A model generated the notes under the pieces. The model searched no databases. It was given only the letters and a program-made list of their open reading frames with translations, and was not told where the DNA came from. The position numbers were made by a program, and so were the translations under genes. 64,000 bases of DNA from Polytrichum commune (Eukaryota > Streptophyta > Polytrichopsida > Polytrichales > Polytrichaceae): positions 806,501-870,500 of the forward strand of contig OX485808.1 of assembly GCA_950295325.1 (NCBI GenBank). The letters are read 5' to 3'. Positions 1 to 12,225 of the stretch are shown here, one piece after another. Within the stretch, counting starts at the first letter, position 1. The number at the start of each line of letters is the position of its first letter.

Positions 1-504
1 TGTACATACTTTTTTTAAATTAACATTTAAGTATTTTTGGACAAATTACTAGTCCTAAAAAAAAGGGATGTGCACATGTTTGGACACAAACTTCAAACGA
101 CAATAATGGAAGCAACACTGCAACAACAATGACTTCGAATTTTTGGTAGACCATGTGTGCCACCACCATATTTGTGTAAGTTTTGGGATCTAGTGTATGT
201 CAACCAATGTGTATAAAAAGCCCCGTCACATCTCCAAAGAAGATGATTACTTTATTACAAGAAAACCAAAAGTACACATGGGTTTCAAATAACCTCTTCG
301 ATGTTCCTATATCGAAGTTCCCTGATACTCACTAGACTATTACGAACTTTAGACGGAACTAGACTATAATGATGCCTCAAGGATGAACTCAACTACGCTA
401 TGATAAAGCCAATGGATAAGAATGGATTAGTGGCAGTCTAGTTAACTATTTGTAGCCCTAGTGGTAATCTTGCTAACGACACTAGATATTGATGAGAGAA
501 GTTA
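1..504. other. AT-rich intergenic DNA
   Basis: No gene, RNA or element boundary could be recognised here. The short open frames present have no protein-like composition. Confidence 0.5.
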
Positions 505-650
505 TGGTTTTGGCCAACGGATGAGCTCATCCATCATCTATGGCAATACTTGTTCACTTATTCATAGCAAATGTCATCCGAAAAGTTACCATAGTGACAT
601 AAAATACCATATGATTCTAAAAATCATATTTAGTGTATTTCTAACTCTTC
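505..650 (+). repeat. Dispersed repeat, copy 1
   Basis: This stretch recurs inverted at about 6150-6275, sharing the segment around GGCCAACGGATGA and a following block with ATACCATATGA and ATATTTAGTGTA. A third partial copy lies at about 2440-2515 in the same orientation. The shared 3' block holds a near-palindrome built on CACTAAATA/TATTTAGTG. It is probably a fragment of a DNA transposon family; no intact termini were found. Confidence 0.6.
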
Positions 651-693
651 TTACCTTGGATATCTTACTCTTGTCTCTCCCCCCCTCCCGCAA

Positions 694-1726
694 GGCTAGG
701 GTGAACCAGCAGGTACACTCGTACCTTCGGGGGATGAAGGCCTCGCGGATGACATTGAAAACTTCATCCTTCTTTATGGGGAAGCCCGCTTGACTACAAA
801 TCCCATATTGAGTGCACTTCGCCTTCAAGGTCTAAAATCCAATATATATGTGCACTTCCACTTAGTAAATAAGCGATTCATTGGGATTTCATTCTGGAAG
901 TGAAACCATCAATGAAGCATGTAATCAACTTGGAGGTCAAATAAAATTACAAAATCCTCATTAACATTGAGGTTATAATTTTTTTGACTCACCATTTGAA
1001 ATTCTCTTTGTCATTTTAAAATGACACTTAAATTTAGTGTGCTGATTTAGTATGTATATTTTATAATATTTTAATAACGCCGCCTACTTTCACAAGTATT
1101 CATACACATTCAAACCAATTAAGTGTGATTTAATGTCATTAAGTCTAATTAATTCTGATGAATCCTATTTAAGCCCAAATAAATCAGAAAAGTGTGCTTA
1201 CCAAATAAAGTAAGACTAATTAATTATAATTTTTAATTAACTGAACCAATTCATTCCAGTAATTCATTTCAGCAATTTAATTAATTAATTAATTCCAGTA
1301 GTTTATTTATTTATTTATGAATACTTGTGAAAGTAGGCGGCGTTATTAAAATATTATAAAATATACATACTAAATCAGCACACTAAATTTAAGTGTCATT
1401 TTAAAATGACAAAGAGAATTTCAAATGGTGAGTCAAAAAAATTATAACCTCAATGTTAATGAGGATTTTGTAATTTTATTTGACCTCCAAGTTGATTACA
1501 TGCTTCATTGATGGTTTCACTTCCGGAATGAAATCCCAATGAATCGCTTATTTACTAAGTGGAAGTGCACATATATATTGGATTTTAGACCTTGAAGGCG
1601 AAGTGCACTCAATATGGGATTTGTAGTCAAGCGGGCTTCCCCATAAAGAAGGATGAAGTTTTCAGTGTCATCCGCGAGGCCTTCATCCCCCGAAGGTACG
1701 AGTGTACCTGCTGGTTCACCCTAGCC
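694..1726. mobile_element. Fold-back Mutator-like (MULE) element, non-autonomous
   Basis: A 1,033-bp element made almost entirely of two inverted arms, 694-1104 and 1316-1726, each 411 bp and without indels relative to each other; I see only about two mismatches. The ends start GGCTAGGGTGAACC on both strands. It is flanked by a perfect 9-bp direct repeat CTCCCGCAA (685-693 and 1727-1735), the target-duplication size typical of Mutator-like elements, which also often have long terminal inverted repeats. The loop (1105-1315) is AT-rich with an ATTA-type repeat and codes for nothing. Apparent ORFs in the arms are mirror images of each other and are not taken as genes. The near-identity of the arms suggests recent movement or arm-to-arm conversion. 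Confidence 0.85.
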
Positions 1727-1899
1727 CTCCCGCAATGCAATCACATTGTTGGACAAGTAAGTATGTCCACCTCATAGGCCCCCACTATGTGCCCAAACGC
1801 TCCTCATACATGTTGGGGGTTGGAATTGTCCAAAATTCATGCATAAATCCAACTATACTTAAATCCAAGTTTCATTCAAATATTTTCACTACCTCTGAG

Positions 1900-2205
1900 A
1901 ATGTACCAAAAAATTACTGAACATGGAAAGTATTGTATACAAAACAACCAACTCCCAAGCAAAACTCATGCTAATATAAAGGATAAATGTCAATTGTTGG
2001 CATATAATCTTGATAATTCACCAAAATTTTGTATTAATTGGTTGAATTGTTTTAGTGTTCAAGACTTCAAGAGAATTACCGAATGTTCTAGAGGAATAAG
2101 TGGAATATTCTTTTTAAAAATCGTGATGCAAACCCAAAATATCACAACATGTAACTGATTGGACTTGGAAACACTAGGATCTTGACCGATTATGCCCTAA
2201 AATCT
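1900..2205 (+). repeat. Dispersed retroelement-like repeat fragments
   Basis: Two blocks recur in the window. The block near 1905-1960 (around GCAAAACAACCAACTC-type sequence) is repeated near 34560-34615 and 45595-45660. The block near 2145-2200 (ACATGTAAC, then TTGGAAAC) is repeated near 38095-38150 and, inverted, near 48725-48765. They appear to be pieces of one abundant element family, perhaps LTR-derived. I found no terminal structure for this copy. Confidence 0.5.
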
Positions 2206-3834
2206 CTCCGGAGCCTAGTTACAGGGAAGTTCCCATCAACGATCTTAATGTGGTTGCAGTTTTGTTCCACATGTGGGTATTATGTTCCCAACATGCCATT
2301 AAGATGCACATTTCAAAGGTATTATGAAGCCCAAAAATCATATGCATGGCTCTCACATGTTGTGTTGTATGTACTTTTGATCACATTTTCCATGCCTAGG
2401 AGTTAGATTAGAAATAGTGTGAGAATGTTATATATATTCTACCTAATTTAGTTACCACAGTGACATAGAATACCATATGACACTAGATATCATACTTAGT
2501 GTAGTTGAAAGCCAACAAAGTTACCGAACTAATATTCTTCAAAATGGCCAATGCCTCCACTTGGGTGTCTATAGATTTCTCCAAAAATATCTTGCTATTA
2601 GAAAACTCTCAATTTTGAAGTACTTCAATGTGTCAATTGCTCCTTTTGGACATGTTGAAGATTCATGATGATATTGGAATTCTACTTATTGAATACATAG
2701 TTAAGACACACGCCCTAAAGATTCTTTAGTTTTTTCTTACCTTTTTCCTTATAGAATAGCTAGATTTTAAACTAGCAAATGGCAAAGAGAAACCAACCAT
2801 CCTCAATAGGTATGTGGCAGATTACCACCATAGCAATTAAATATAATGCTCAAAGTTGGTAGGAAATGCATAGTTACTATGCATGGGGGAGCTTGCCAAC
2901 ATGTGTATCATTGTCGTTATTGCTTAGGCTTTGTATTTCAAGGGTTGTGTAAAAGACCTAACTTATAACAAATTACTTCACCCAATCTCAATGTCTTTAT
3001 AAACTAGACATTTGATTGAAACCAACCCTAAGATGGGTTTTACCAATGAATGAGAAACATCACCTATTCTTTATTTGTGGCCAATGTATGTAATCCCAAG
3101 TTAGAGAAGCTCTAACTGGGGTGTATATACTGGAATAACTTCTAAATATCATTCCATAAATACTACCAAAAAGCACAATGATACAATACTAACTCCTATA
3201 CGTTTTTAGCATGTTCATATTAAGTGTGTATTTGCTCTTTATATTAGATGACATGAAATTCTTTATTGAATTCTATTCAGGTTATTTTGTGTGACTATCA
3301 AGAAGAAAAATCTTGCAAGACAAAAAAGCTATGACTTTCTACCATTAAATCAATTCATAATCTAGATTCACGTTGTATAACGCATGTATGAGAGCCCAAA
3401 TCGGGCTCCTAAAACCTTAAAATGGCTAACATTTGAGTATGGAAAACCATGTATCAACTGTTATGGGAACACAACATTACACATCTCCTTTGTTACATTC
3501 CATGCGACACCATAGCACATGCGCATAACTCTCCTTTAATTCCAAGATTTACTGTTTCTAGGGAGTGCTTAGGTTGTAAACTGTGAACTTTTTGATAAGC
3601 AGTTGTAAATTATCATAGTGTTTTAAGGGTGAGTTTTCATGTAGGCCACTCGCCTACCATATTCTAGTGTGAATAATGATAAACCCGTCCAAGTGTAGAG
3701 GGAATATGGTGGGGTAAAGGTTTGCATGTGCCAACTAGTCATTGATTATCGTAATTTAGTCTAATGCACATCATTTGAGATAAATTGGCCACAAATCTAT
3801 AGCGGTCAAGTTATTTGTCGGATAAAATAGAGGT
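2206..3834. other. Intergenic DNA
   Basis: AT-rich sequence with a partial copy (about 2440-2515) of the repeat at 505-650. No coding region, RNA gene or element terminus was recognised. Confidence 0.5.
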
Positions 3835-4867
3835 TGTCGCGCACCTCTCCATGAGGAGTGCGTGAAACATCACGGGCACAAGGGGGACCCCGGAGTGACA
3901 CCCGGGATTTGTGGCGCCGTTGGTGAGAGGGCCCAAGTGATTCTAGTGTGGGCGAGGGCCCCGGGCGTTGGGAACGCCTCCCACCCATGGAGACTAGGAG
4001 GCACGAGGGCAAGGCCATTAGTAATGCGTAACTTATGGTGTGTAGATTCTACAATGCTCAAGAACACCTCAATTGGAGGTGTGAGCTAGGAGTTATGGCA
4101 ATTTGAGTGGGGCGATGTCCTTGATACAGCAGTGGCATGGGAGTGGCTCCCGGGACTGCCAAGGTTTGAACAGGCATAACTTCCTTGATATGTGTCCAAA
4201 TGGGGCATGTGAGAAGTCCATCGGCATTTACGTGAAACGTAGATGAAGATGGAGTGGTCGCTTGTTATCATCAGACATCATGCAAGGAAGTTACAGTGGT
4301 CTGAAGCCGCTAGGGGCTTCTAGGCCTAGCGGCTAAGGGAAAATGTCTACTTGGCCCCAACTCTTGGTAGAGAGACAAAAGGTTTCTTGACGGTGGAATA
4401 GGGGCCCCGCCTAGAGTCCTAGAGGCTTATATGGGTGAGGTGGTGTGGCCTCACCCACCCGAGGCCGAGCGGCACAGCCTCCATGGGCTTTGGCCCAATG
4501 TGAGGGCATAGTTGCCTAGTATGGTTCGGGTTGTTGTAGTGTTGCTCCGGCAACGCGATGATCAACATAAGATTGGACTTTCATGGATGGAAGTCCACAT
4601 CTAAGAATTGATTACCGATTAAGGGGTGAGTCCCGAAAGTAAAGTAGGAGGGTTGGTTCCCTCTTATGAACTATAAGATCCGGGGTAGGAGGAGCCGACC
4701 ATTAGCATGACGGAATGCAAAGGGTTAGTGCTCGTGACCCAAGCTAGAAATGAAAATGGTTAAAGATGGTTAAGGGGGCTAGCAAGGGTTGAGACATTAG
4801 CACTCGTAACCTTTGCTAGAAATGAAAATTGGCAAGATTGTTAAGGGGGCTAACTAGGGGTGCGACA
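3835..4867 (+). mobile_element. Solo LTR of an LTR retrotransposon
   Basis: A 1,033-bp block, more GC-rich than its surroundings, begins TGTCGC and ends GCGACA, the short TG...CA inverted ends of an LTR. It is flanked by a perfect 5-bp target duplication GAGGT (3830-3834 and 4868-4872). No internal retroelement sequence or second LTR follows, so it is read as a solo LTR left by LTR-LTR recombination. A TATA-like CTTATATGG lies near 4428. Near the 3' end a roughly 70-bp unit is repeated twice (about 4720-4790 and 4795-4860). Confidence 0.8.
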
Positions 4868-4872
4868 GAGGT

Positions 4873-5420
4873 ACTCTTGTATATGGTAATTCCCTCTCTC
4901 ATGTATATTTAATAATCATGTTATTTTATTTTACCTTGATTAAACTGCCATAAGGTGTGGACAATTTCAAAAGCATTGATGGATACAATAATAATATTTG
5001 TTTTTAATGTATCAACAATACCATGACCAACTCTAAATGCCTATCGAAGATATTACCAAGGCAAACAACTCGATGTGTCTTCAACCAATTGATGGTTCAA
5101 CATCATCAATCCCATCCTAGTGCAATTTGCTAGATGCATTAATTAGGTCTTAGTAAGCAGTGCATTCTTTGCAAGATAATTCACCAACTTCTCGTGGATG
5201 CCTTTTAGAATGTAAATGGTTGCCAAGGATGTGAACCCCGTGGATTTCTCACATGGGTTGTGCATCATGATCAATGCATTGTTACTGCACAAAATATTGA
5301 TACTAGTTAACATATTCCATTCAACAAAATGCCCTAACACAAACACAAGGATCCCATACTCACAAGGCTATATACAACAAACGCCAACCTTGTGTAAACA
5401 TCCATAATTTGTACATAGAA
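4873..5420. other. Intergenic DNA
   Basis: AT-rich, no recognisable gene or element. Confidence 0.4.
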
Positions 5421-5424
5421 GATT

Positions 5425-5790
5425 GGAAGAGTTCTATGTCTAGCATTTGAACTTAAGAGCTCATTAGTTTGTCATGTGCCTATATTGAAAGTTAGGTGGC
5501 CCGGGCTTCCTTTTGCCATCCCAAAAACTTTAAGAGAACTTTGAGAAACCTTTGGGATTTAAATTTGAGTGTACTCCCATGAGACCCACTCTCCTAAATC
5601 TCAAATCGGCATATGCAAAACTAGCTTGGCTTGTCCGTTATGATAAGGCAAGCTAGAAAGTCAATTTTTAGAAGCCCAACACCCTTCTTTGAGCATGATG
5701 ATTCATACATTAAGAAAACTTGGGTGACTTTATGCATAAGCTCTCAAACTCATGTTTTAGCCCACTCAACAAGAGTTTGTTGCTAGGATT
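5425..5790 (+). repeat. Dispersed repeat shared with piggyBac insertion site
   Basis: About 350 bp similar to 44860-45210, in the same orientation. Shared landmarks include GCCATCCCAAAAACTTT and AAGAAAACTTGGG. This copy has TTAAGAGCTCATTAG where the other copy has TTAA next to the piggyBac element, so it approximates the empty insertion site. Confidence 0.6.
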
Positions 5791-6149
5791 TCACAATTAA
5801 CGCTATTATACAACATATTCCATCCTTGTATTTTAAGTAGATATGCAATTACAACCAATATCTCGAAGGGCCATCAAACCTCAAAACAATTTTGAGGTCC
5901 TTTGCCATTCATGTTGTGGTAAGAGTGATGATTCATACATGTGGATTAGTGTATGTTTACACTAGTGACGTGTGCCATGAATGCCTCGTTCTAAATTGTC
6001 TCATTGGTTGAGAAATGAGTGACATTCTCAAATTGTTTACACAAGGCCACCAAAAATATAAGTGACCATGTTAGAGAATGGAAGTCACTTGGAATTCTAC
6101 ATGTCCAGAAATGGATAATGGTTTGTGGTCGTATAATTTTTAACTCAAA

Positions 6150-6275
6150 TAACATAAGTACACTAAATATGGTATTTAGTGTCATATGGTATTTAACATC
6201 ACTATGGTGACTTTTTGGAATTAAGTGAGCAAATATTGTCATGGATGATGGATGAGTTCATCCGTTGGCCTTAAC
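6150..6275 (-). repeat. Dispersed repeat, inverted copy of 505-650
   Basis: The reverse complement matches 505-650 along most of its length. It carries the palindrome-like CACTAAATA-TGG-TATTTAGTG near 6166-6186. Confidence 0.6.
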
Positions 6276-6482
6276 CCTACCTTCACTTGTCAGCAACTTG
6301 GGATGAAATATTGTCATGGATGGTTGAAAATTGGATGAAAATTTCACTTGGTAAGTGACAGTATTTGCAACACTGTAAATCTATAAATTTACAAGGAGTG
6401 ACAAATAATGTAGGGTTAACATTTAGTGTTGGTAACACTATACCGTGGTCTACAATTAGTATCGAGCAAGACATTGGGTGAC

Positions 6483-6630
6483 ACTAAAAATCCTATTTAG
6501 TGTACTTAGTATGCACACTGAAGAATATGATATAACTTAGTTTGGTAATAAATGATAATGACGGTAAAAAGTTATAGAAAACACATAACTCCACATGGTA
6601 ATCCACACTAATTAGACAAACCAGTGTAGT
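6483..6630 (-). repeat. Terminal segment of a CACTA-like element family
   Basis: On the minus strand this reads CACTGGTTTGTCTAATTAGT followed by GTGG-TTACCA, closely matching both inverted ends of the element at 28953-29918. Only one end is present here, so it is a fragment or a diverged MITE end. Confidence 0.5.
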
Positions 6631-7019
6631 CGAGTAGTCACTCATTGCATGTAATGATGAAACAGTGAGGGTATGCATTAGGGCGGAGGTGGTTAGAGTA
6701 TACGTGGAAGTGGGATGGAGAGAAGTTGGAACGATCTCTGGTGCGTGGATGGTGATTCCCGTGTCAGATTTGGGGGGGAGATGGTGAAAAACGGCGGCCA
6801 TGGCGACGGTTGAGATGGGAGACCTCTTGTTCTCAACTTAAGCTCCTCTTCGAGAGGAAGAGTACTTACATTGACTGCAGAGGAGGTTTTTTGATGTGGT
6901 GCGAGATTTGTGGCGGAGCAAGACGAAGAAGATCTTGTTAATGCGCGAGGAGTATTGCTCGGAATGAAAACACTAGAAGCAGCTGAAGTTGTTGTGTTGT
7001 ACAGTTAAAGTAGTCATAA

Positions 7020-7933
7020 TCACGTTGGTCCATTTAAGCAGTCTCCTCTATCAATGGCTGCTTTGATTCCAGAGTTTGCAAATACTCTAGGATCATGAAC
7101 CACACCTGGATAACCTGCAAAAATATTCAAAGATCGAGTTTCTACATCTACTATGGCTTGTAATATGAAGCTATAATAGTTTTTATCTTTATCAAAATAA
7201 TCAGTGGACCTGTCATTACCAGGTAAATCTACTTCCGTGTGCGTGACATCTATAGCACCACATACTTGGAGAATTCCCCATTTGGATTCAAATCCATCTT
7301 TCACCTTCTGTAATTGTTTTCCAACTGGCCAAGTCAAATGATGATGACCCCTGTGAATTAAGGACTTCACAAATCTTGTGGTGGCCTTACTAACAGTAGA
7401 TTTTCCAACTCCAAACAATTCTCCTATTGAAAGTAAAAAATCCTCAGTAGCAAGTCCACGGATGACAATTGCAACTTGTTTCGTAACTTCTAATTTTCGA
7501 TTTGGCAATCTATCTAATCTCAATGGAGTATTGGTCTCAAGGTCTTGCTGTACTAACGAGCATATATATTGAAATGTAGAGATTGACATTCTGCACCTCT
7601 CTCTGCAACGTGTTGGATCATGAATCATACTGTAATCATTTGGAAAAATTGGTGCCACCAATGGAGCGTTCTAGGCTTCATATACGATGCCCCCCATTGA
7701 ATGCCTATTAATTCCCAATAGGTAGGTGGAGTGTCTGATAAAATGCAAACTGTCTCTGCATCTTCCAAAATGACCATGGACGCAATCTTACTACAACTTT
7801 TCCTGACATGAGGCAAATTTGAAGTCGCAAAAGTTTTGAAACCAGGAAGACTTACCAAAGGAGCTAAATTAGATTCTTCAAAGTGGCACTTGAGAGCCCA
7901 TCCAATTGTAGTTGCATCTCCTGCATAATACAC
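7020..7933 (-). pseudogene. PIF/Harbinger transposase, broken (DDE nuclease)
   Basis: A Harbinger-type DDE endonuclease relic. The main open frame (7020-7661) shows, in order, a helix-turn-helix-like region (GLATEDFLLSIGELFGVGKS), the first acidic motif CGAIDVTHTEV, the YYSFILQAIVDVETRSLNIF strand with the second aspartate, and AGYPGVVHDPRVFANSG. The frame stops just after this, so the C-terminal third with the final catalytic acid is missing. An upstream frame (7625-7933) ending in a tryptophan-rich stretch overlaps it in another frame and probably represents the N-terminal part displaced by a frameshift. No terminal inverted repeats were found around it. It may have been the helper for the TAA-flanked MITEs at 8908 and 61649, but that is inference. 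Confidence 0.8.
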
Positions 7934-8032
7934 ATAAGCCTTTACACTTTCATTGCCATAATGTTCAAAAAAAACTTTTGTTCACGTATGAATGCAGTAC
8001 TTGACTGAACGATGCAAACGCATGAATGGAAG

Positions 8033-8170
8033 GTCTAAATACAGTTCCAATGAAATGCTACACTACCACCTGAGAATACAGAAAAATTAAGAGTGAATAG
8101 AGTGTCTAAGTACAGTACAAGCAAATGCTAAATATCACTTGAGAATACAAGTAAATTGGAAGGATAGGTA
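8033..8170 (+). repeat. Two-copy tandem repeat, about 73-bp period
   Basis: The block TCTAAATACAG...GAGAATACAG is followed by a diverged second copy TCTAAGTACAG...GAGAATACAAG about 73 bp later. No function is apparent. Confidence 0.55.
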
Positions 8171-8529
8171 ACTTGAAACTAAGACTGTGCTTCAAAATAA
8201 CAGAAGATGAAACTAATATGTTGATGGGAGAAAGAGAGTTCGTGGGAGACAGGGAGAGTGATCACTTGGAATGGGAGATGGGGGTTAAACACCCTAAATA
8301 CAACTTATTGAAAGTTGCCGAGTTCTCTGTAGAAGTATCTTCGTAAGAATTCGAAAATATTTATCTAAAGAACCGGCTCACATGCGGAAGCTTGATGTGA
8401 CATGGAGTGGATCTTCAGGACTGGCCACCTTGAGCTCCACCTCCAGTCCGGTCCTGCATGGGAATAGCACCTAAGAGGACCCATTTTCAGGCGTAATTGC
8501 TAGCTGCTCTTGACCATGATCTGTTGTTG

Positions 8530-8600
8530 AGGACGACCTGGCTGAGGTTGTGCAAGAGTTGCGAAATACCTCAAATAAAGACGTCGCAAATTGCAGGATG
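8530..8600 (-). pseudogene. Relic of a lectin receptor kinase signal-peptide region
   Basis: On the minus strand a short stretch encodes FATLAQPQPG, matching FEALAQPQPS at the signal-peptide end of the intact lectin kinase downstream. The two share an exact 19-bp core (CTCTTGCACAACCTCAGCC) and similar flanks. The surrounding frame is interrupted. It is probably what remains of a tandem paralogue. Confidence 0.45.
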
Positions 8601-8907
8601 GCCTCTCTACGCATTTGAGCTACTGGACTCAAGAGCATTATAATCCACCTGCCATCCCTGTCATTGATAATCTTGCTCATGGGGAAGATGAATGAGTAAG
8701 AAAGGAGGAGGGAAATCGAGGGTCCCTATATAGTCCCACGTAAAAGAAGCATCATTTCCCTCAACTTTCAGGACCTATCACTACCAGCCATATGTTAGGA
8801 CTCTGGTGGTGGGCTCGCACCCGCCACGGGTGCAAACCCATGACCTCCTCAATGAGGCCTCAGCTGCAACCAGTGCGTGGCCAACCAGGGCGTGCGGCCT
8901 TCAATAA

Positions 8908-9481
8908 GGGCCACTTCACACATGAGCCAAGAGCCGTGACCTTGCAATGGTGAGGACCCTCAACTCTCATCCAAAGGCCGCACCATGGGTGTTGGGAAAG
9001 CCGTTGTATGTAGTCACGGGCCCTAAGCATAGTATGAAGTGAGAATGGACCATGTTGCGGGACCATTGCATATTTTGTTGGCGGAAAAAGAGGGGAGGAT
9101 TTGGTTTAATATAACATGTCTCAAAGCTTATCAATTTAAGAGAAATTTTGGTGGTGGTTGTTTGTTCTGGAATCTGCCATGCAATCTGTCCTGTTGGAAA
9201 AGAAATATAAAAAAAAGTCGCGGTCTCCCGGAATTTGCGACAGACCCAGAATTTATGAAAATTCCAAGAGAACATAAAACCTTATCCAGAGTCCGCCATG
9301 TAGGACTGCATGTAGGACTGCATGTAGACATTTCATGCATGAAGTCTTCTTGGGGGGCCTTTAGGCCTTCAGCTTGGTGTGTGAAGTGAACTTGGACGGT
9401 GTCCGGCACCTTCGATTCGACCAACGAGAGCTCTTACATTGCAATGGTCACGGGCCTTCAGTCTTGTGTGTGAAGTGGCCC
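8908..9481. mobile_element. PIF/Harbinger-type MITE overlapping the lectin kinase stop
   Basis: A 574-bp element with ends GGGCCACTTCACACA on both strands and imperfect similarity extending about 50 bp inward (GCCGTGACC...GCAATG). It is flanked by TAA direct repeats (8905-8907 and 9482-9484), the TWA target duplication typical of PIF/Harbinger elements. No coding capacity. A 12-bp tandem duplication (TAGGACTGCATG) sits near 9301. Its right end supplies the last base of the TAG stop codon of the lectin kinase gene. Confidence 0.8.
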
Positions 9482-12194
9482 TAAGATTCAGAGTTGGAAT
9501 TTGGACTTGTCAACAGGTCCTCCGAAAAAGACCTGTGACTGTCGTCACTCGCCCTGGGTTTGGCCGAGGGAACATAGGGCAGGCTTGTGTCTCCGGAGAG
9601 GATACACAGCACTTGGCGCATGGACGGCCTCATGATAGGGCTCGGGTGAGAGCACAGCAGCCCCAGGCACAGCACCTTCGTCATCTCGCCCTCGTCGAAC
9701 ATCCCCTCCAGCTGAGGGTCTGCGGTGTCCAGAACCTTGGAATCTCCCCACATCCTCCACACACGGTCCACTAGCACCCCCAATTCATCCCCCTCGTGGA
9801 AGATGGGCTTCCTTCCGCACGCCACCTCCAGCAGGAGTGCCCCGAAGCTGTACACATCCGTCTTCTCCGTTTGCTTGCCTGCCATTCACGATTGATTCAG
9901 TCATGTACTGATCCGTTAGAAAGATCAGCTACTCCGCTCGTCCAAATTGTGGAGGGTTCAACTCACCCCATCAACAGTAAGTGATGCGTATGATCATCCA
10001 GATTCAAGCTGAAAGGTGGGAGACAGAAGTTGGGGCACCTGTGTGGAATAATTCCGGCGCCAGGTAACCGAAGGTGCCTGCCACGTTGGTGCTCTCCGGG
10101 GCCAGCAAGCTATGGTTGTAGGCGCGCGCCAGCCCGAAGTCACCCAAGCGGGCATTGAACTTGGCATCCAGCATCACGTTGGCTGCTTTCACGTCGCGGT
10201 GGATGATGCGCTCCTCGCACTCTGTGTGCAGATACACCAGCGCCGTGGCCACATCCACAATGACCTTAAACCTGACATACACGGTCACCACGGGCCAAGC
10301 AACACAAACTCGTTATCACACTGACATGAAATGATGCAAGGTGCACCACGTTGACAAGCCTGTGTTGTACTTCTTGTCAACTCTCTTGCAATCAAATCTG
10401 GCCACCTCTAGAGGACATGTGGGAGTGAGCGCGAATCGGCAATGGCAGTCTCTTACGAGGGTATCGACTGCATTGGGTTGGGTTATCGGAACCACTCGGT
10501 ACATACCTTCTCTGCCAAGGAAATTTCGGAACCGCAACGTCGACAACAAAGTCCTTGAGGGACACAGTTTCGTCTAGCCTACGGTCTGCTGTACTGCGAC
10601 CTGGCGAATCCTGAGGTTTCACGTGGTTGCCGAACAGAAGCTTGTCGACGCTGCCGTTGGGCATGTAGTCGTACACCAGCAGTAACTCCCCTCTCTCGTG
10701 GCACCATCCTTGCAGCCTCACCAGATTGCGATGCCGGAGCTTGCCAATGATCATCACCTCCGCCAGAAATTCCCGCTCGCCCTGATTCGACTCCGCCGAC
10801 ACTCGCTTCACCGCCACATCCTGCTTGTTGCCCGGCAGGAAGCCCTTGTACACATTCCCGAACCCCCCGCGGCCCAATGCGTGCTTCTCGTCGAAATTCT
10901 TGGTGGCCAGCGCCAGCTCCTTGTACGTGAACTTGTGGGGATCACTGGCTCCGAGATCGTCGCCATCAATGTTGAATCGCCAGCCCCTTCTCTCTACCCA
11001 CCGACTATAATACATGTAACTTGTTGCATAAACGACACTTGAGGCCAAGAGGCCCGAAAGTACGACTGTTAGAGTAAAAACGAAGGTATACTTTTGGAAG
11101 AAAGTGGGACCTGGAGCTGACCAGCACGACATTAAGGGAGTACTTGGAGCAGGAGGAGAGGAGTTGGATGTTCTGAAACTCCAGGCATAGATTTCAAAAC
11201 TGCTTCCTAGGTCAGAGGCAAAGGTTGCGTCGGTTGACAGGGATGTAGTGAAGCCCACATACATGAACTCATTGAGCACAGACGAAAGATCAACTTTTTG
11301 GCTATGCGAAGTCCATGCTTCGACAGCATTGGGATTTGACCCTCGAGCTGGTGGACGCTCCTGGTCGGTCACACAACTCATTTCAATGGAATTGTCAGAG
11401 GCCGAACTGACGTCCAAGGTGGTGACGGTCAGCATGTGCGATGACCCATCGTAATCTATCCAGACTTGCAATGCCCAGGATTGAAAGTTGGGGGCTGGGC
11501 CCGGTAAGAGGGTCCATGAGGTGGAGTTCATGCTGTTGATATTGACTGCGATGTGGTATCCCTCGACGGGGTCCGAGAACTCAGGGTTGCCCTTGAAGTC
11601 GAATTCCACTGCCACGGTGCGGGACTGGTTGTTGCCATTCGAAGTTGCGTTGAGTAGGCCGAGATATCCTCCATCGCCGGCATCGGATTGGTTAAAGTCC
11701 AGGGGAAGAAGGGCAAACGTGAAGCCTTGGAGGCCAGTGGTGAGATTATTGTAAGCTGCTGTGGTGTTTGAGCCGGGGACGCCGTCCGATTGAGTGGACA
11801 TTGAAACTAGAAATTTAGAGGCAAATGAAAACACAGAAGTGGACGTTGCCTTGTCGACCTTGAGCTGGATGGGTGTCGAGTGGAAACAAGTAAACTCTAT
11901 ATCAGTGGGAGTCCAGTAAAGAACGCTATTACTGGGAGGTAGTGGAACGGTACAGTGCAAATCCTGGTTCTGAGCAGTATATGACATGTTTCCGCTTTGG
12001 GTTCCAGTAGCTGCCTCACTGATTCTGCCCTTAAGAGTGAAAGATGACTCCCCACCCTCGGGGCTGAAAAAGTCGACGAAGGGCGAGGACGGACTCGGCT
12101 GAGGTTGTGCAAGAGCTTCGAAACAGTAGTGCAGCAACATCAATACCACATTACCCACCACCACTCGTCGTACTCCACAATTCCCTGGCCCCAT
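9481..12194 (-). CDS. L-type lectin receptor-like kinase (LecRK)
   Basis: Plasma-membrane receptor kinase with an extracellular legume-lectin domain. Predicted exons on the minus strand: 12194-10507, 10271-10039, 9878-9481 (772 residues). Both introns (235 and 160 bp) have GT-AG ends and keep phase. Domains: signal peptide (about 1-30, ending LAQPQP), legume-lectin fold (about 30-340, with the VAVEFDFKGNPEF core), one membrane segment (about 368-395), kinase from about 430 with glycine loop GRGGFGNVYKG, lysine in DVAVKRV, catalytic IIHRDVKAANVMLD (near 587), DFGLA (near 606) and APE as LAPE. About 25 residues between LLFG and PWQRR are extra compared with usual family members. The frame extends upstream only through a TTG codon, so the ATG at 12194 is preferred. 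The stop codon lies at a MITE junction. Ligand unknown; active-site residues look intact. Confidence 0.9.
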
Positions 12195-12225
12195 GTTATC
12201 AGATGAGTTATGCCTTAATTTGCAC

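Noticed and set aside
586-1777. Two mirror-image open frames starting MKAKCTQYGICSQAGF
   Set aside because: They are the two arms of the fold-back element read outward in opposite directions; their near-identity comes from the inverted repeat, not from coding constraint.
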